Source: Acanthaster planci
Taxonomy: Eukaryota; Echinodermata; Asteroidea; Valvatida; Acanthasteridae
Assembly: GCF_001949145.1 (NCBI RefSeq)
Contig: NW_019091457.1
Location: forward strand, 458,986-522,985
Direction of reading: 5' to 3'
Length of the DNA: 64,000 nt
Shown here: positions 13,201-26,800 of the stretch, piece by piece
Layout of the letters: every line of letters starts with the position of its first letter
Position numbering within the stretch: the first letter of the stretch is position 1
Notes under the pieces: model-generated
Told to the model about the DNA's origin: nothing
Database searches by the model: none
The model's input: the letters and a program-made list of their open reading frames with translations, nothing else
Position numbers and translations under genes: made by a program

Positions 13201-15220
13201 CGAGTCATGACACAAATGTAGTCTTAGCTGCGCAATTAGAGAAATCTCCCCCCGGAAAGTGGCAAACTGGATGGCAGGCTGAAATTTGCTTCCATTGTGG
13301 AGGGGTTTTTAGGCAGCGCCATGTGCTGTTGGCGTTGGATATTGGATCTGTCAGGAGTGGCCCGCAGTCTGTTAATGGTCTTTGTGCCTGTTTTGGTTTC
13401 CTCATATTTCACGGTTATCTTCCAATGACTGGCCAAGCGCGCTTCGCAGAAAATTGGTTTGTCTGGTTCTCTGTAGCAGGAAGACAGGCATGGCAGAATG
13501 GCAGTCGCTCTGGTCGTGTCGGTTACTGTAACTTGAATCACCTTGAATGGGACAAAAAGCATTGTCTCTGCTTGCGATTACGTGCTGTTGATGTTAACGG
13601 GAACCAGTGAGAGAGATGTAAAAGAAAAACAACGTCTCGTGAGAAGGATATTGCCGTATGAAATTCTGTCCTTTTATCCTGATCCACCTTACAGCTACTA
13701 GTACCGGTTTGTCTGCCATTAACCCTAATAGTCCTCAGTGCTTTACTTGTTGAAGAATCAAGGATTGTCGGGGTTCGTGTCATTGCATCAGTCTCCTTGT
13801 CAGCTTTCTTTATCAAGAACTTTTCAGACCATTTGTTGAGAAACTGAGAGGTTGAAATCTTACACTCAGTCATTACTCGGTGCTCCTAGGAATTAGAACA
13901 TGTTTTTACAACCTCCATGAACCCCTCCCCTAAAAAAAAAGATCTAGGAAATTCAGTTAAAATGCAATTTATGGAAGTATCGATTTCCTTTCGGCTAGGA
14001 ATTTGAGGAAATCCATAATATTAGTCACACAAATAGGCAAAAGTTTATTATTTGAATTTCAAAACTAACCCATTGATCGGTTTCTTTTTAAGATTTCCTG
14101 CTGGAAAAAATCCTGAAAAATCAACTAATGCAATTTTCAAAGTATTTCGAGTGTGAACAGCCGGACAGCACGGTATCTGTTGTGTATTTAAAAATAAGTT
14201 TCATATGCAGGTACCACAGGTATATATAAAGAGAAAGCACGTGAAAGTGTGAATTTTTTACAGGCATTAACTTTAACCTTAACTATGCTGTGATGCTTTT
14301 TTTTTAACTGTGGTTGCACACATTTGGTTCCTTCCTTCACCCCCATGGGATGTGCTGCCTGCAACTTCCCCCCCTCCCCCCAGCTGAGAAGTTCAGGCCC
14401 AAACAGCCTTGGACATGGCCACATCAACCAAGGCAGGCTTCATCAGAAGTTCAGGAAACATCTGAAGATGATTTAACACAAGTGACCCTGCCATGGGAGT
14501 GGAAGGGGAAGGGGTGTTGAAATACGCACATGTACATGTACATGAGCACACGTGCATACAAACATGTCACTGCAGTAGCACATGTACATTGCAGGTTTCC
14601 CTGCTGGCTTGGTACATTTGGGACTCACTTGCTTGGCTTAGCTATTTTTTCTTGGTGAGGACTTACAAGCTACAGTAGATGTACATGTGCATGTAGGCCC
14701 ATAGGTAGCTTATGGATAAAAGTTTCGTCTGTGAAGTCTTTGTACCTGCACATTTTGACTACAAGATTCAAAGGATTGGACTGTTGAAAAATTTATCTAC
14801 GTTATTCAACATGCATGTATGAAGCTGATTTCAACAGAATTTGGCTTAGAAATAAGTGGATTCTCTGCGGAGTTTTATTTTATCACTTCTAAAAGTCAGA
14901 AATGCCAAGCTGACAAGTTGCATAAGTTTGAGAGGTGTCAGTGTTGTTGCTGTTTATAATGTATGTTTCAACCTCAGAATACGGCAGGCTCAAGTGATGC
15001 TATGTCAGGACCAAATTGACAAGATTCCAAACTTGGAATCGGAATGATAAATCTACTTATCTTGAGAGACTCCGTTTTTCCATTCTGTTTCTCTGAGGGT
15101 TGCTGTCAGTTCTGCATTGCTCCTGACAGATTTCAAAGAAGGCCATCTCCAAAGCTAGCTCAAAGGTCAGGCAGGTCAGGCAAAAAATGCACTCACAGAA
15201 ATGCTTCACAGAGCACTTTA

Positions 15221-15351
15221 ATGTGTTTCATGAGTGACACCAGCTATTCCAAAAGGAAGTTGGGGGAAGAACTGAGAGGAATTTCAGTGCCGAGAACAAT
15301 TGTCCAACTCCTTATGCCTGTCATTATAGCAGTGCTGTTAATCATTCCAAG
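15221..15351 (+). CDS. Candidate first coding exon with membrane anchor (weak)
   Basis: From an ATG at 15221 the frame gives a basic tail (SKRKLGEELRG) followed by the hydrophobic run TIVQLLMPVIIAVLLII. That is the positive-inside layout of a type II Golgi membrane protein. A possible donor (CCAAG/GTTTCA, poor at positions +3 to +5) would end the exon in phase 2, the phase required by 20758. Against it: the donor is weak, the open frame extends upstream with no clear start context, and the anchor would run into the stem almost without a spacer. A chance frame is quite possible. Confidence 0.2.
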
Positions 15352-15644
15352 GTTTCATTGATGATTCCCCAATTTTCCAGTTGAAAAGTTCACAGCAACA
15401 CAATGGTGATTCTTCAACAAAGCCAAAGTTTATTCTGAAAATGTCGGGAATCGCCCTAAGTGTGTACATTGGATGGCCGATCTTCTGCTAGTTGGAGATG
15501 AGGCAAGCAACGCCCCGCCCCTTCCCCCTCCCCCACGCAAACATTTAGAAACACAGATATACTGTGTGGATCTCAATGATGTTGTGTGTCGAGAACAAAA
15601 CCAAACCAGTTTGTAATGCCGTATTGACTTGGCATCAAGTCTAA

Positions 15645-16295
15645 AGCCATGTTCGCACTGGACATTTTTCAGTCAAAGGTACCGAGACGACGGTTACTTT
15701 TCCCATATTAAGTCCAGTGCGGACATCCCAGGAAGTTTTCTTCCCGGTTATTTTTACCTAGCAGTCATTTCTCCTGGCCAACTTCTGCCCGGGAAGAATT
15801 ACTACTGTAATAATAAGACACTTTTCCCGAGACGGAAAGTCCCATGCTAACAGCAGAAGTTGGTAAAAGCATGGGAAAGTGGCTGGTAGAGTGTACATCT
15901 GGCCCGAGCACAACGCCATGTTTCATACAGGGGAACCTATGCTTGTGGTGTGGCATGCGTGTACGGTATGGCATGTGGCGAATATTTCCCGTAAACCTTT
16001 TCCTCTTTTGTTGGCAATCGTGGCCGAAATTGTTGTTGACGCTGTTGGAAGATTAACTGGTGTCAAGAGTGCACCATTTCCAGACGGTAACGAGGACGAT
16101 AAGGTGTCTAAGGATGAAAATAAATGCTGAGCATCCTCATCAAGTCATTGCATTGCCAGCTCAGTTACTTTACCCATGCCTCGGTAAAATTTTCCTGTGT
16201 CGAAAGTCTTAAGTGGTCACATTTGACCATTTTTTAAAATTTGACCATCAGCTCGGTAAAACACATGGGAAAAAAAGTCCAGTGTGAACATGGCT
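15645..16295. mobile_element. Inverted-repeat DNA element, ~650 bp
   Basis: The left end AGCCATGTTCGCACTGGAC is matched by the right end GTCCAGTGTGAACATGGCT. A further inverted copy of the left end at 15711-15726 makes the first 80 bp a hairpin. The flanks TAA and CAA are only a near match, so the target duplication is not settled. Internal frames show no transposase motif. Confidence 0.65.
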
Positions 16296-16301
16296 CAACA
16301 C

Positions 16302-16435
16302 ACATGTATGCCCACATGTACATGTACAATGTATGCACATGAAACTCACGTACATGTATGCCCACATGTACATACATGTGCATGAAAGTCAACACCTGTG
16401 GAGCTGACCTGTGCATGTACACGTACACGTATTAC
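16302..16435. repeat. ACATGTACAT palindrome cluster
   Basis: Dense CACATGTACATGTACA-type palindromes. The segment CATGTATGCCCACATGTACA occurs twice about 47 bases apart, so part of the cluster grew by duplication. Similar clusters lie at 5516-5610, 10285-10440 and 17255-17405. Confidence 0.75.
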
Positions 16436-17254
16436 TGATGTACAGTAGATGTCAAATGCTCTGTCTGCATGTCGGGAATCTCTGGTTGCCCTGCGCCCAG
16501 GATTTGATTGATGATTAAATGGTACGCAAACCGAACCAGAACAACATGTGCCAGTCTAGGTTTATTTGGACAATCCTTTTGCTTATTTTCTGGCATCGGG
16601 TTTGTCCAACTCTGCAGAAGCCGCTGCCGGAAATAACTGTTGTATGTGTGGCATGGGGGTCTGGCACAATTGTGCATCCCGGGGTGGGAAGGGCACGCAT
16701 GCTCTGGTACCAGTATTTATGGAAATATTGGCCGTGTATTTTTCATTAATGTTTGATAAAGTTTGCTGTACATGGGCGTGCAGTGCAGCATGCATCATGC
16801 GTGATTTCTACCAGCACATTGCAACAGTGTAAATTTCATTGAGGTGGCAAAGTGGAGCACCCTTTTTTTATTGAGTGATCCATCATCATGTCACCCATGA
16901 ATCCTATCGTCATTTGTGCCAGTCCAATGTACACAGCGTCCTGTATCTTACAAGCACATGTACTTTATACATAGCGGTACGATGCAGTTGTGAGGACTAA
17001 ACACAGTTTGAATGATAGTTAGTGTGGGGACCCAAAAAACAAAGCTACATGTACACCTGTACATGTAGGGGCAGTTATGGATGCCTTTACTCTTTATACG
17101 GTTGCGTCTCAAGCTCGTATAACTTGCACAATGTTACATGCAGTTCCTATGCACGGTCTCTACTCTCACCTACGGTAACATGAACATGTCCAGATACATG
17201 TAGGCCTACCGGTACCTCTAAAACAGCATTGCAAATGTTGCAATGCGATGCATA

Positions 17255-17405
17255 CACATGTACATGGGTTGTATGCACAAGGTGTACATGTACGTGATGT
17301 GCATGTACATGTACGTACACGTACACAAGTACCGGTACATGTACTAGGAGTTACATGTGTAATTACTTCAGCTGCATTGTAATATGTACATGTACATGTA
17401 TGCAC
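17255..17405. repeat. ACATGTAC / CCGGTAC palindrome cluster
   Basis: Repeated TACATGTACGT, GTACACGTACAC and ACCGGTACATGTAC palindromes within 150 bases. This is one of the densest stretches in the window. Confidence 0.75.
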
Positions 17406-20400
17406 AGTAATCAGTGCAGAGTTGCTCTCTGGATACAACCATTATACCAGTACATGCTGTTCTCACTATCATGCTGGTGTGCAGCTGCTATGGTGCCTTG
17501 ATTAATGGGAAAACTTAATGATGCATTCAAGGTATGATTGGGCTTTTGTGTTTCATATCGATTGTTCGTGCTGGTAGCATCTGACCAAAAGAAAGAAAAC
17601 ACCAGTGATCCAATAAAGCCAAGGAGTCTTTATTAAATAGATGTTAATTCACTTTGGTGATTGACTGGCCCTATGCAGTCTAATTGGTGCACCCACTGGC
17701 CCTGAGGGTGATTTGAATGGAATTTGATTGCACTGTGCAGTACATGAGGTACAAGTGTGCAACATGCATATACGGTGTGTGTCGACAGTCCATAAATATT
17801 CATAATCCCAACAATTATAAGATTTTGTATCTCTTAGTTGTATGTGTCCATCGTGTGTGCTGTGTACATGTAACCGTTCGCTGGTATTTTGGGGATTAAT
17901 TTTTAATAAAATCTGATACCCTGATTTGTCTGATTGCACATAAACATAACATTTCCAATTCCCCTGACTAAAAACGCTGTTGCTATACCTCGTGATTCGG
18001 GGCAAGCTCTTGCACGGCGACTACCGTCTGCGGAATGGGCTAGTTCCTTTGTGTCCTTTTTTGTCCATTGAAAACAGTGTATTGATATAAGGCGTCTCTT
18101 ATGTAACTAAGCAAAAGCTTGCCCCAAATATGAGGTATAGCAACAGAGTCTTTAGTATGAAGAATTCAAATTGCTATGTTCACATGAATTTAAAGAACTC
18201 AGTGTACCAGATTTTATTCAAATTTAACTTGCAAAAGGCTTAGCGGTATTACATGTACTTGTGCTGGTGGGTTTTTATTTAGGATTAAGCAGCTTTTATG
18301 ATTGTTGTGGATTTTCCTTCAAGGGGAGTGAATTTTCCTTCCCAGGGGAGTGTGTGCACGGTGGAAGGGGAGGAATAACAGGGCGTATTCAGGAAGGTTT
18401 CTGGGAAGGAAGTGTCGGGCCCCTTGGATTTGTTGGACTGTTACAGACAGGCAGACATTTTAATTTTTTGGGGGGGGGTACCTAAGAAGTTTTTTTTTCT
18501 AAGTTACCCACCCTACCTCCCCTCCACACTTCCAGATCTGCACTTCAGTAATTCATGTCCAATACTTAGCTTTTGGCCAAAGAAATTTTTTTTGCACTGT
18601 GTCTATTATGACACAGTTTTAGACTTAAGGCAAATGTTACACTAAAAGGTCTGGTAACTTGATAATGCGTACATTCGAATGCGTCTTTGTCTAAGAAAAG
18701 CTTGAATGTGTGTTGCCTGGTTGGCGGCATTTGCATTAATCCAAACTGTTTATTTGCCCTGCTAAGGTCTGCGTGGCGTGATGTCTTCCCACTGACAACC
18801 ATTGCTCATCTGTCTAAATCACTGCCGATCCCAATTGTCATAACACTCATGTTAACGGGCTGGTTTATTTGGGTAGCTGCCCTCGTCATACGAAAAACTT
18901 TCGCAGCCAGCCAAACAACACATACGTGTACATTCAGTCCCCCCCACCTAAACAGTCCTACTCACACTTGATACGTGTGTAGGCGTGGCTTACATTGTCA
19001 TGAATCAAAAACAGGGGATAGTCAGTGTTCAGAGCAGCAGCTGGCCTGTGTCTGAACATCAATTAGACTAATTTCACACTGAACCAATTATTTGCTTGTG
19101 AAAATAAACATGAAAGGGAGACAAACCATTTTGTTCATGTACGACAGTAACATCCCCCCCAAAAAAAGAAGAGTGAATGATATGTCACGGGTTCAGTGAC
19201 CACTTGTACATGTACGTAAGCTGCCTGAGTACATGTTCATGTGTGCACGGACCATTTGATGTGTGGGTGTGTGGCAGCATGAGTCCATTGTCTTGTTGCC
19301 ATGTCTCAATGACCCAAGTGACGACATTGTTCGGTAACCGTGGACGCCCGAGAATCATTAGTGGAGTGATCAAGTTAGGTGAGAGTGAATCAGTCAATCA
19401 GGAATCGCTCTTTGCCCTAATTGCAGCAAAATATGTTCCGGGATAGAATGTGCAAACTGTCTAGGACAATGCAGTCTGTCCCCCTGGGCTCTAGTTCTGC
19501 GGAAGACGTATATGTAAAAGGAAAAAAAAAAAGAAAGGGGAAAAAGTGTTTTGAAGAGTCGACTTTTCAAGTTCCTGTTTTCCGCAGGAGGTTGGGCGCC
19601 GGACTCAACAACAGCTGTTATTATTGCCATTGGCAGTGTCGGATCTGGTTAAGATCGCGCTGTTATTTTCCTGTCCGTAATCACTAGCACACACCCTAGC
19701 ATATAAGTTCCACCTCTTTAAAGTTGGGAAATTGCAGTATGACTTAAATACTAGCGTGTCTATTACAGAAAGAAGACTCCTGCCCTCCAGTAAAACGTTT
19801 TAAGTGTAAGGCAGCTGCAGGGATTTTTCTTACATACAATTTTGCTGCAATTTCGTGCTTTTCCTTACTGTATTTGGCATCCCACTTAGATGAAATGTGC
19901 TGCAAAGTGCACTTTTTGAAACACCTAAAATTATCCATGCTTTCTTGGACGAATCGAGGACCATGCTGTTCGTTTGATGTCATCCCCTGAAGACATGGTG
20001 CAGTGCATAGGGTTCAATTCGCTGTTTGAACAGAATTGAGAGGGTGGTTTACATGCTTATATCAGTGGTATGTATACACTACATTGAATCACAAAACAAA
20101 AACATTTAGGCCAGCAAATCTTTAAAAAAGAGGGGTTTTTTGGTACATACAGGTAAATCTGTGTGTGAGGTTTTCTTCCTGGGATGACATCACAGTTTGC
20201 ACTTGGGTTTGGAAATACATGTACAGTACTAAGCATTAAATTCCAAAAGGCAGAAAAGCATGCTTGAAAATTGTGAAATAAGCGTTGAAAATGAGGATAA
20301 CTCAGGTTGTTTTTGGAACTGGGTACGGCACATAGAGCTGAAAATTTAGCATCAGGTACCGCACATGTAGTAGCGTGCCCAACAGAGGGTCTTGATAAAG

Positions 20401-20757
20401 AAAGAAAGAATTGCCTTTTGAGCTTGCTAGCTCTCACTTTCTCAAAGGTTGTCTACCTTCCGCAAAGTTTCTTCAGAGCCATGTAGAATCATATTTTATC
20501 ACAAATCAGCAATACAATGTTCGTCCTGCGGTTGCAGTGTGCATACATGTGTTGTAGATTTTTCCCTCTAACCTCCAGAAAACTTACACTTTGGACGTAA
20601 CAAAAGGCATGCTTCAAGGAAAGTTTCGGGAATGTTTGCCGTGTTACTACGGCGCCAGTGACATCTGTCTTGGGATTTTTGTTGAGGTGTTTTGACCAGC
20701 TCTTCTGTTCGTGCTTGCTTGGTTAACGAAAAATGTCAACGTCATTCTCCCCCCCAG

Positions 20758-20832
20758 GTATGGCGGTTGGTGCACCTTGAACTCTCCACCGCAGATTGAA
20801 ATTGCCAACTACCTCTGGCCCATAATAGGAAG
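20758..20832 (+). CDS. Exon 1 of the identified set (stem region of GT14 protein)
   Basis: A 75-base exon with a strong acceptor (a C/T tract ending in CCCCCCCAG) and a donor of the form GAAG/GTAGGC. It enters with one base of a codon and leaves with two. The two leftover bases AG join the first G of the next exon to encode Arg. The peptide begins YGGWCTLNSPPQIEIANYLW. It has no family motif of its own, so support rests on splice sites, matched phase and its position just before the conserved Cys motif. An upstream exon must end in phase 2. Confidence 0.6.
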
Positions 20833-23800
20833 GTAGGCAGATTCCGTAATTAAAAATATTCAGATTGAGTTTGCAAGAATAGATTGAAGTGTTCTGTGCA
20901 CTTTTTCTCTCCGGCACAATGTAGAAAAAAATGTCTTCTGATAGCAATCAGTGAAAATCTTCTGTTATGTGTTTTCAGATGGGTGATGCAATTTTTCTCA
21001 ATATTGAAGGAAATTTTCCATGAGAAAATTGAAATTCCTGTTCTACCAAGGGGAAGCAAGTCCCAGTGGCAGGGAAACCTCGTTAGTAGGGAAACCTCAT
21101 CAGTAATGTTTTAAATTATGGAAATGATAAGTTGCGATGCTAGGGATGGTAGATTTCTGCAGGATTCCAATTCTTGAACTTGGGCCTTCTGCATCCGCAT
21201 GCTTCTTTCATTCATCTGTCAGTCACAGTTGAATTTGTTGGTAGTGACATTGAGCCAAAGCCATCTACATGTAGACCCTTCAAAAGCTGTCAGCAATTTT
21301 CGGAAGATTTTACAGGACTGGGTAAAGTAGAGCCCAGCTCGTGTCAATGCCAAACTTAGACTGAATTCATCTTTCTCAGTAGCCATTTGTAAAATGCTTG
21401 AGAACAAAGGCCCTTGCTAAAAAGGCAGTAATGTCGGTCAAATTACCTAAATTTGTAAAAGAAAACAAGTCTCTAATGACCAAATTAGGTAAAAGAAATG
21501 TACAGTTATACGAACAAAGATATTCCTCCTTAGGGTTTAGAACTTGTTATAAATTGACTGTCAAAATGATTAATTGATATACATACATGTTTTTCTGTTT
21601 AGTTTTTGTCATTATCACCAACCAACAGCTGTAAACTGCCAAGAACAGGAAGGGATTATAAACATGAAATATACATTAAACAACAATTTAAAAAAAATGC
21701 ATGTACCGATATCCCGGTTGAAGTATCTTTATCGAGGAATCAAAACTTACAGAGTGGTTCAAGTGATGCTGTAGTGTAATCGTTATCATAGTTTCCAGCC
21801 TTTCTTAAAAACAAAATGAGTGACTGCCAAACAGGGAAGTCTCAAATGAGAAATTGATCAGTTCTGGAAAGCCCTAACCCTGGAAACTGTTGTAACTATG
21901 ACAAAGCGGCAATACATGCCCAGCTGCTGTGCGATGGGGTGCCGTTGCAATGAATCATTTATGGTTGCTGTCACCTGTAGCATCCTCTCCGGAGGACAAC
22001 GGGACGCGGAGGAGGATTTTTTTTTTCGTCCCATACAAGCCAGCCGGGAATGACCAGAGAGAGAAACAGGGATTGGGCAAATCTGAAATTGACTCCTCAA
22101 TAATTGAGTGTGACAAACGAGGCCTTTTCTGTGCTTCGGGGCATTCTGTTGAAAGACCAACTCTCAGGCCTACGATTAATGTGGGGCTCTGCAGATGTGT
22201 ATGAAGGGGAGGGAGGGACATATTGATGCACCCCTCCCCCCAAAAAAACCTGTGATCCCTTTATAGCTCCACTTAGATTTGGGAAAAGATAAATATTGAA
22301 TACATGTACATGTACACTGTAAAAAAAAAAATTGAAGACCCCCACATGTACATGGCTGTACGTGTAACTTCCTGCCTGCCAATTGGACCGCAGTCGTTCT
22401 TCTTTTTTGACATGACCAGAGTTCCGACACACGATCCCATTTTGGCGCACAGACAAGCAAGTCAGGACATCATTGACTGATTAATGAGGGAAATGTCAAA
22501 TCCAGATGACCATGCACACTTTCTATCACCTGACTGAGCAATATTATTAAACGGGGGTGATTGCGGAGAAATGTTGACGAAGTTGTTGTTACTGTGGAGG
22601 TTGTTATTGTGGGAAGGGGAGTATTAAAGGAAGGCAGGGCAGCAATTGTGGTTTGGGTTGGAGTAGTGAAAACAGCAATGAGAAATGAAGTTTTCTGCAG
22701 CCATGTGCCGTGGACGGTACCGCCATGTGGTGTTTGGGACACATCATTGGATAAATAGTGGCATTGAATGGTGGCATGTACTGTACCGCTACATTCGTGC
22801 ATGTCCATGTATACATTAGGTGATTTGACATGGGTCTGTATATTAAAGATACATGCACATGTACATGTACCATATGCACCTTGTGCTACTTGGTGTGATG
22901 TGGAGTTTTTAAAGTGTGTGTGCTGTCCAACACTACATTTTTCACCAGGCCCTCTGTGGCAGCCCACAGCAGCCGTGGCATTTTAATTTGACTGCAGCCG
23001 ACAGTAACAAATAAGTCTGTTTCAGAACATTTGCCCAAAAAAAAAGACATGCCAAACTTACAAATGGAATGGAAAAAACTGTTGGACCCTGGCAGGAGGC
23101 TTACGTGCTGAAACATCTGCTCAGTAAGTTACAAAATAAACTTGTGACATGGGGGACAGGAGAACAACAGTTGAAGAAATATTTCATGGAGTTTGCTCGT
23201 GTTTCCATTCTCCACTCTTCAGCCTTCAAGAAATAATCCCTTGTGCGCTAAGATGAGTAACAGTGGATGTCTCCTTCCTCTGAATTTGCGCGTTAACAAG
23301 ATGACAAGTGCTCCAATCAATAAAAGATGAATCCAATCTCAATTGGGGATCTTCTTTTCCCGACCTCCTTCCAGCTCAAAACTTACGTGTACGTGTGCAT
23401 GTAAGTACACTCTGTGAGAACATGCATCTTTCAGAACCCGAGGTGACTGCAAAATTGTGTCATCAATAATGGAATGTGACGCAGGCTCGCGCAGATTGTG
23501 AACGGCAGTCTCGGTGCAGGAAATACGGCAATCGTCTGTGGAAAAAGAAATTAATGTTGCATAAAGATAATATTTATGTTGGAATCTTCCGACTCTACAT
23601 GTACATCCCAGTGTTAAAAGTTTTTTTTGCAGGAGAGAGCGGTCCATGAAAGTGAACTTTGCAATGCATCTGAGATCCTTATCAAATTCGTTAGTTGGAG
23701 AGGCTCTCAATCAGGAAAGTGCCTCTCTCGCTCTCCGATGGAGAGGTCTGAATGGGACCCTAGACAGCCAGCAGATGGCTTGTACTAAACCAATTCCTTA

Positions 23801-26800
23801 TTTTCACCAGAACTGCGCCGGACCCAGCAACATATTTTCATGCGATTCACATTACACCACAAGGATTATGGGTAACTGCTGTAAACTACTAGGGTATTTG
23901 TTAATGTTACATATATTTATGCATAATATATTTATGCATATACATGTATCTTATTTATTTCAGTTTGTTCAACTTTTTTTTGGGGGGGAGCATTTGTCAG
24001 TCATTCACAGGATGTTTCCCTCATGGTTTATTCATTGTAGAGGTGTAGACTTTCCCCATACTCATCTGCTTTGGTGTTTATTGAATAGGAAATCCAATCT
24101 TTCCGGAATTTCTGCATGATTTGCTGGCCACGCTACAAGCAGAATATCCAACTTGCTCCCGGTCTGCACATTAAGCTTGTACGGGCGATGTTGGATTTGC
24201 CATTGCAGCACTTGCGCGTTTTCCAAGTCATTAACCTCCACCCGTTTGTCTGGCCTACAGTGGTCGTTGTCGTGTTGTCAAGAGTGGACAAATAGTACCC
24301 CGGCCGCCTTGATATCACTCTCGAGTGTAGTTTGGGCCATCCCTGCCCCCCCTCGGAGCCCATCAGGCACACCGCTGTGAAATATTTGCCTGGTTGGCGG
24401 AGACACATAGGCTGGACTAGAGCCTGTTAGAATTCCCATGAGTTGCATGTTGCGGTCACCCAGACACTGCATGTGTGAGCACACTGCGCGCGACTGTCTG
24501 GTCAAATTGTTCAACTCTCACTTCCTGTTTGTGTTAACATTTCCTGACTTTGAATGTACATGCACTGGTAAATGTACCGTGATGCATTCATGCTCTTAAG
24601 TGGTAGAAATTTAGTAGCCGTGCATGTGTGTATGTTCAAATATACGCGTATAAAAAGATTAGCTTTTTAGAAGTGGATCTGACAGCGTCGCATTATCTGC
24701 ATAAAATTCCCGATTGGTTGTTGCCAGTAAAAATGAAATAAAAGCCTTGTTTTGTGTGTCCAAATACAACTACTTTGTGTCAAAAAGGGAAAAGATTGCA
24801 TTGAAAAAATCCGGACTAATGAGCCTATCCTGAATTGTGCATGCAATTAAGATGTTCTTTCTTATAGAGGTTTAAAATTACTTTGTTATTCCACAAGATG
24901 CTTGTGAGCTTTTAGACATGTTTTTAAGCTGCCGTCAGCATATCTGTGATGAGAGGGACAAGCCCACAGGTACATTTACATTGGTTACCCAAAGAAGTCT
25001 GATGATTTGTCATTGCAAATCTGCTTCAAGCAAACTTCCTGTATCAGATTTATGCCCTCTTGCAAATGCAAGGGCACCCTCAAAGTGAAAACCAGGAATT
25101 TTTAAACTATATTTACATGTAGCTGTCCAACCGGAACTGCCTTTGTTGTTGTAAGGATTTTTAAAATCTTTTTTCTTTTCCTGCCATCATTCCAAACTCT
25201 ACACAGTGTTAAAACTTTGTTTGATTTTTAATTTTTTTTCACATTAGGGTTTCTGAGAGTTCTTGCAGAGCAGAGCTAGTGGAAGCCTACTGTGCCTACC
25301 ATTACAACACCAGTGGGGGATGTATACCGCCATCATTTATAGACAAGCCCAAAGTAAGTGTTTTGTATTATTCCAACAGACTGGTGGCCTGATAAGAAGC
25401 TGATTATCAGTAACTTTATGTGTTTGGGGTCTGGTATCCTGCTCCTTTCAAGATTTTCTTTTCCATTTTTTTCATGTTGTTTTTCTACATTCTGAAAACA
25501 AATCAAGGAACAGACATCACCAGACTAAGACTGAGATTTAACACCTTCATAGAGCGGTTGCTACATGTTTTCCTTTCCCAACCAGTTTAAAAGTGTTTTC
25601 TTGGACAGAAAAATAAATGAGCTTACAAAATGTTTTTCTGAAAGCCTGAAAAAAATAATGCCACAAATTTAAGTGAAAAGTGCATTTGAATTGTAATGAA
25701 TTGTGCAGGTTACATGTACCCCCATATTTGACATTATACGTGTACCAAGGGTACTTGAAGGTTACGTAGACAAGACAGTAAAGTTTTATGACAATATGCC
25801 ATATTTTGTAGGTACCAATGCACTGACAAACCTCTTGACAATAGCAGCAGCAACATGTGGCTACGCTGGGGAAATTCAAGTTTATAAGATGGATGACGTA
25901 ACAACAGCAACATACCGCGCAATTATTTGACATGGCACTTTAGCATGTAGGCATTTGAAAAAAGGAAAGTGGGCCTCGTGAGATGTGGAAAATATTTTTA
26001 CATTTATGGACGGTTGTTTTTCCAGAGACACAACTTGTCAAAAAGAGTGTCCGTGCTGTCGACTACAAGTGAACTACTCCATTATCTACTAAGTATTAGA
26101 GACAGGAGTAGCCCAAAGATGTAGGTCAGCAATGTGGAAAAGGCATCAATCGCAGGCTAGCCCCCATTTGGCATCCTCACTTGCAGATTGCGAAGTCAAT
26201 CTCTCCCTCACCCCCTTCTTCCAATACAGCTTGGGGAGAGAGTGTGCTGATTGCAAAACTCGAGAGAAGTTATGGGGTCAGATGCCAGTGTTGTAACAAG
26301 TCACTAAATCTGGTGACTCGAGTTGAGTCAAGTCACCAAAAATTGTTGCTCGAGTCGGACACAAGTTATTACAACTCTGATAGATACATGTACATGTATG
26401 TACATGTAAGATGTTTCCTTGGCTGTTTGACATTTCCAAAGTGGGGGCGGGGAGGGGAAACTACATGTAAATGCAAATGCCCAGCTGGAAGTTTGGGGTT
26501 CCCGTGGGATTCTTACATAAACCACCACCAGGCAGGACTCACTGCTTTGGAGCATTTTTTTTTTTTTCTTTTGCCATTTGTAAATTTTGGAGCGTAGGCG
26601 TGCGCAGAGGGAGAGTTTGTTAATCAACTATGGAGGCTTGTTTGTTCCCTTGTCATTTCTTCTGGGGGGGAGGGGTACTCGATGTTGCAAACACTCCACA
26701 GATTACTGGCTTTGTGTGTTGGCTAGCCATCATTATTGAGAAGGGAGTAGAGCGTAACTGAACAAGAGCCTTGGGACTCTATAGTGAGGGGGAAAGTTTG

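Larger units (their letters stand above)
1..20757. other. Upstream or 5'-intron non-coding DNA
   Basis: No exon with family similarity was found here apart from the weak candidate at 15221. The region holds very many ACATGT/TACATGTA and CCGGTAC palindromes, two GGGTAATTCC MITE copies (522 and 9982), a nested inverted repeat (1838-2339), telomere-like hairpins, and a long inverted-repeat element (15645-16295). The remaining open frames are short and carry no recognisable domain. Confidence 0.7.

Noticed and set aside
13191-13610. 139-codon + strand frame overlapping a 108-codon minus-strand frame
   Set aside because: No recognisable domain and no splice context linking it to the gene; its length is within what chance gives in 64 kb.
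22470-22967. 165-codon minus-strand frame with a Thr-rich tail
   Set aside because: Low-complexity threonine and valine codons come from a GTT/GTG-rich stretch, and the other half crosses an ACATGTACAT cluster. No family similarity.
24124-24380. GC-rich segment open in more than one frame
   Set aside because: It looks exon-like by composition, but no frame has usable splice borders in the phase needed by neighbouring exons, and no motif is visible.
26290-26370. GTGACTCGAGTTGAGTCAAGTCACC near-palindromic stretch
   Set aside because: Simple ACTCGAG/GAGTCA reiteration; no defined ends or duplication, probably low-complexity.
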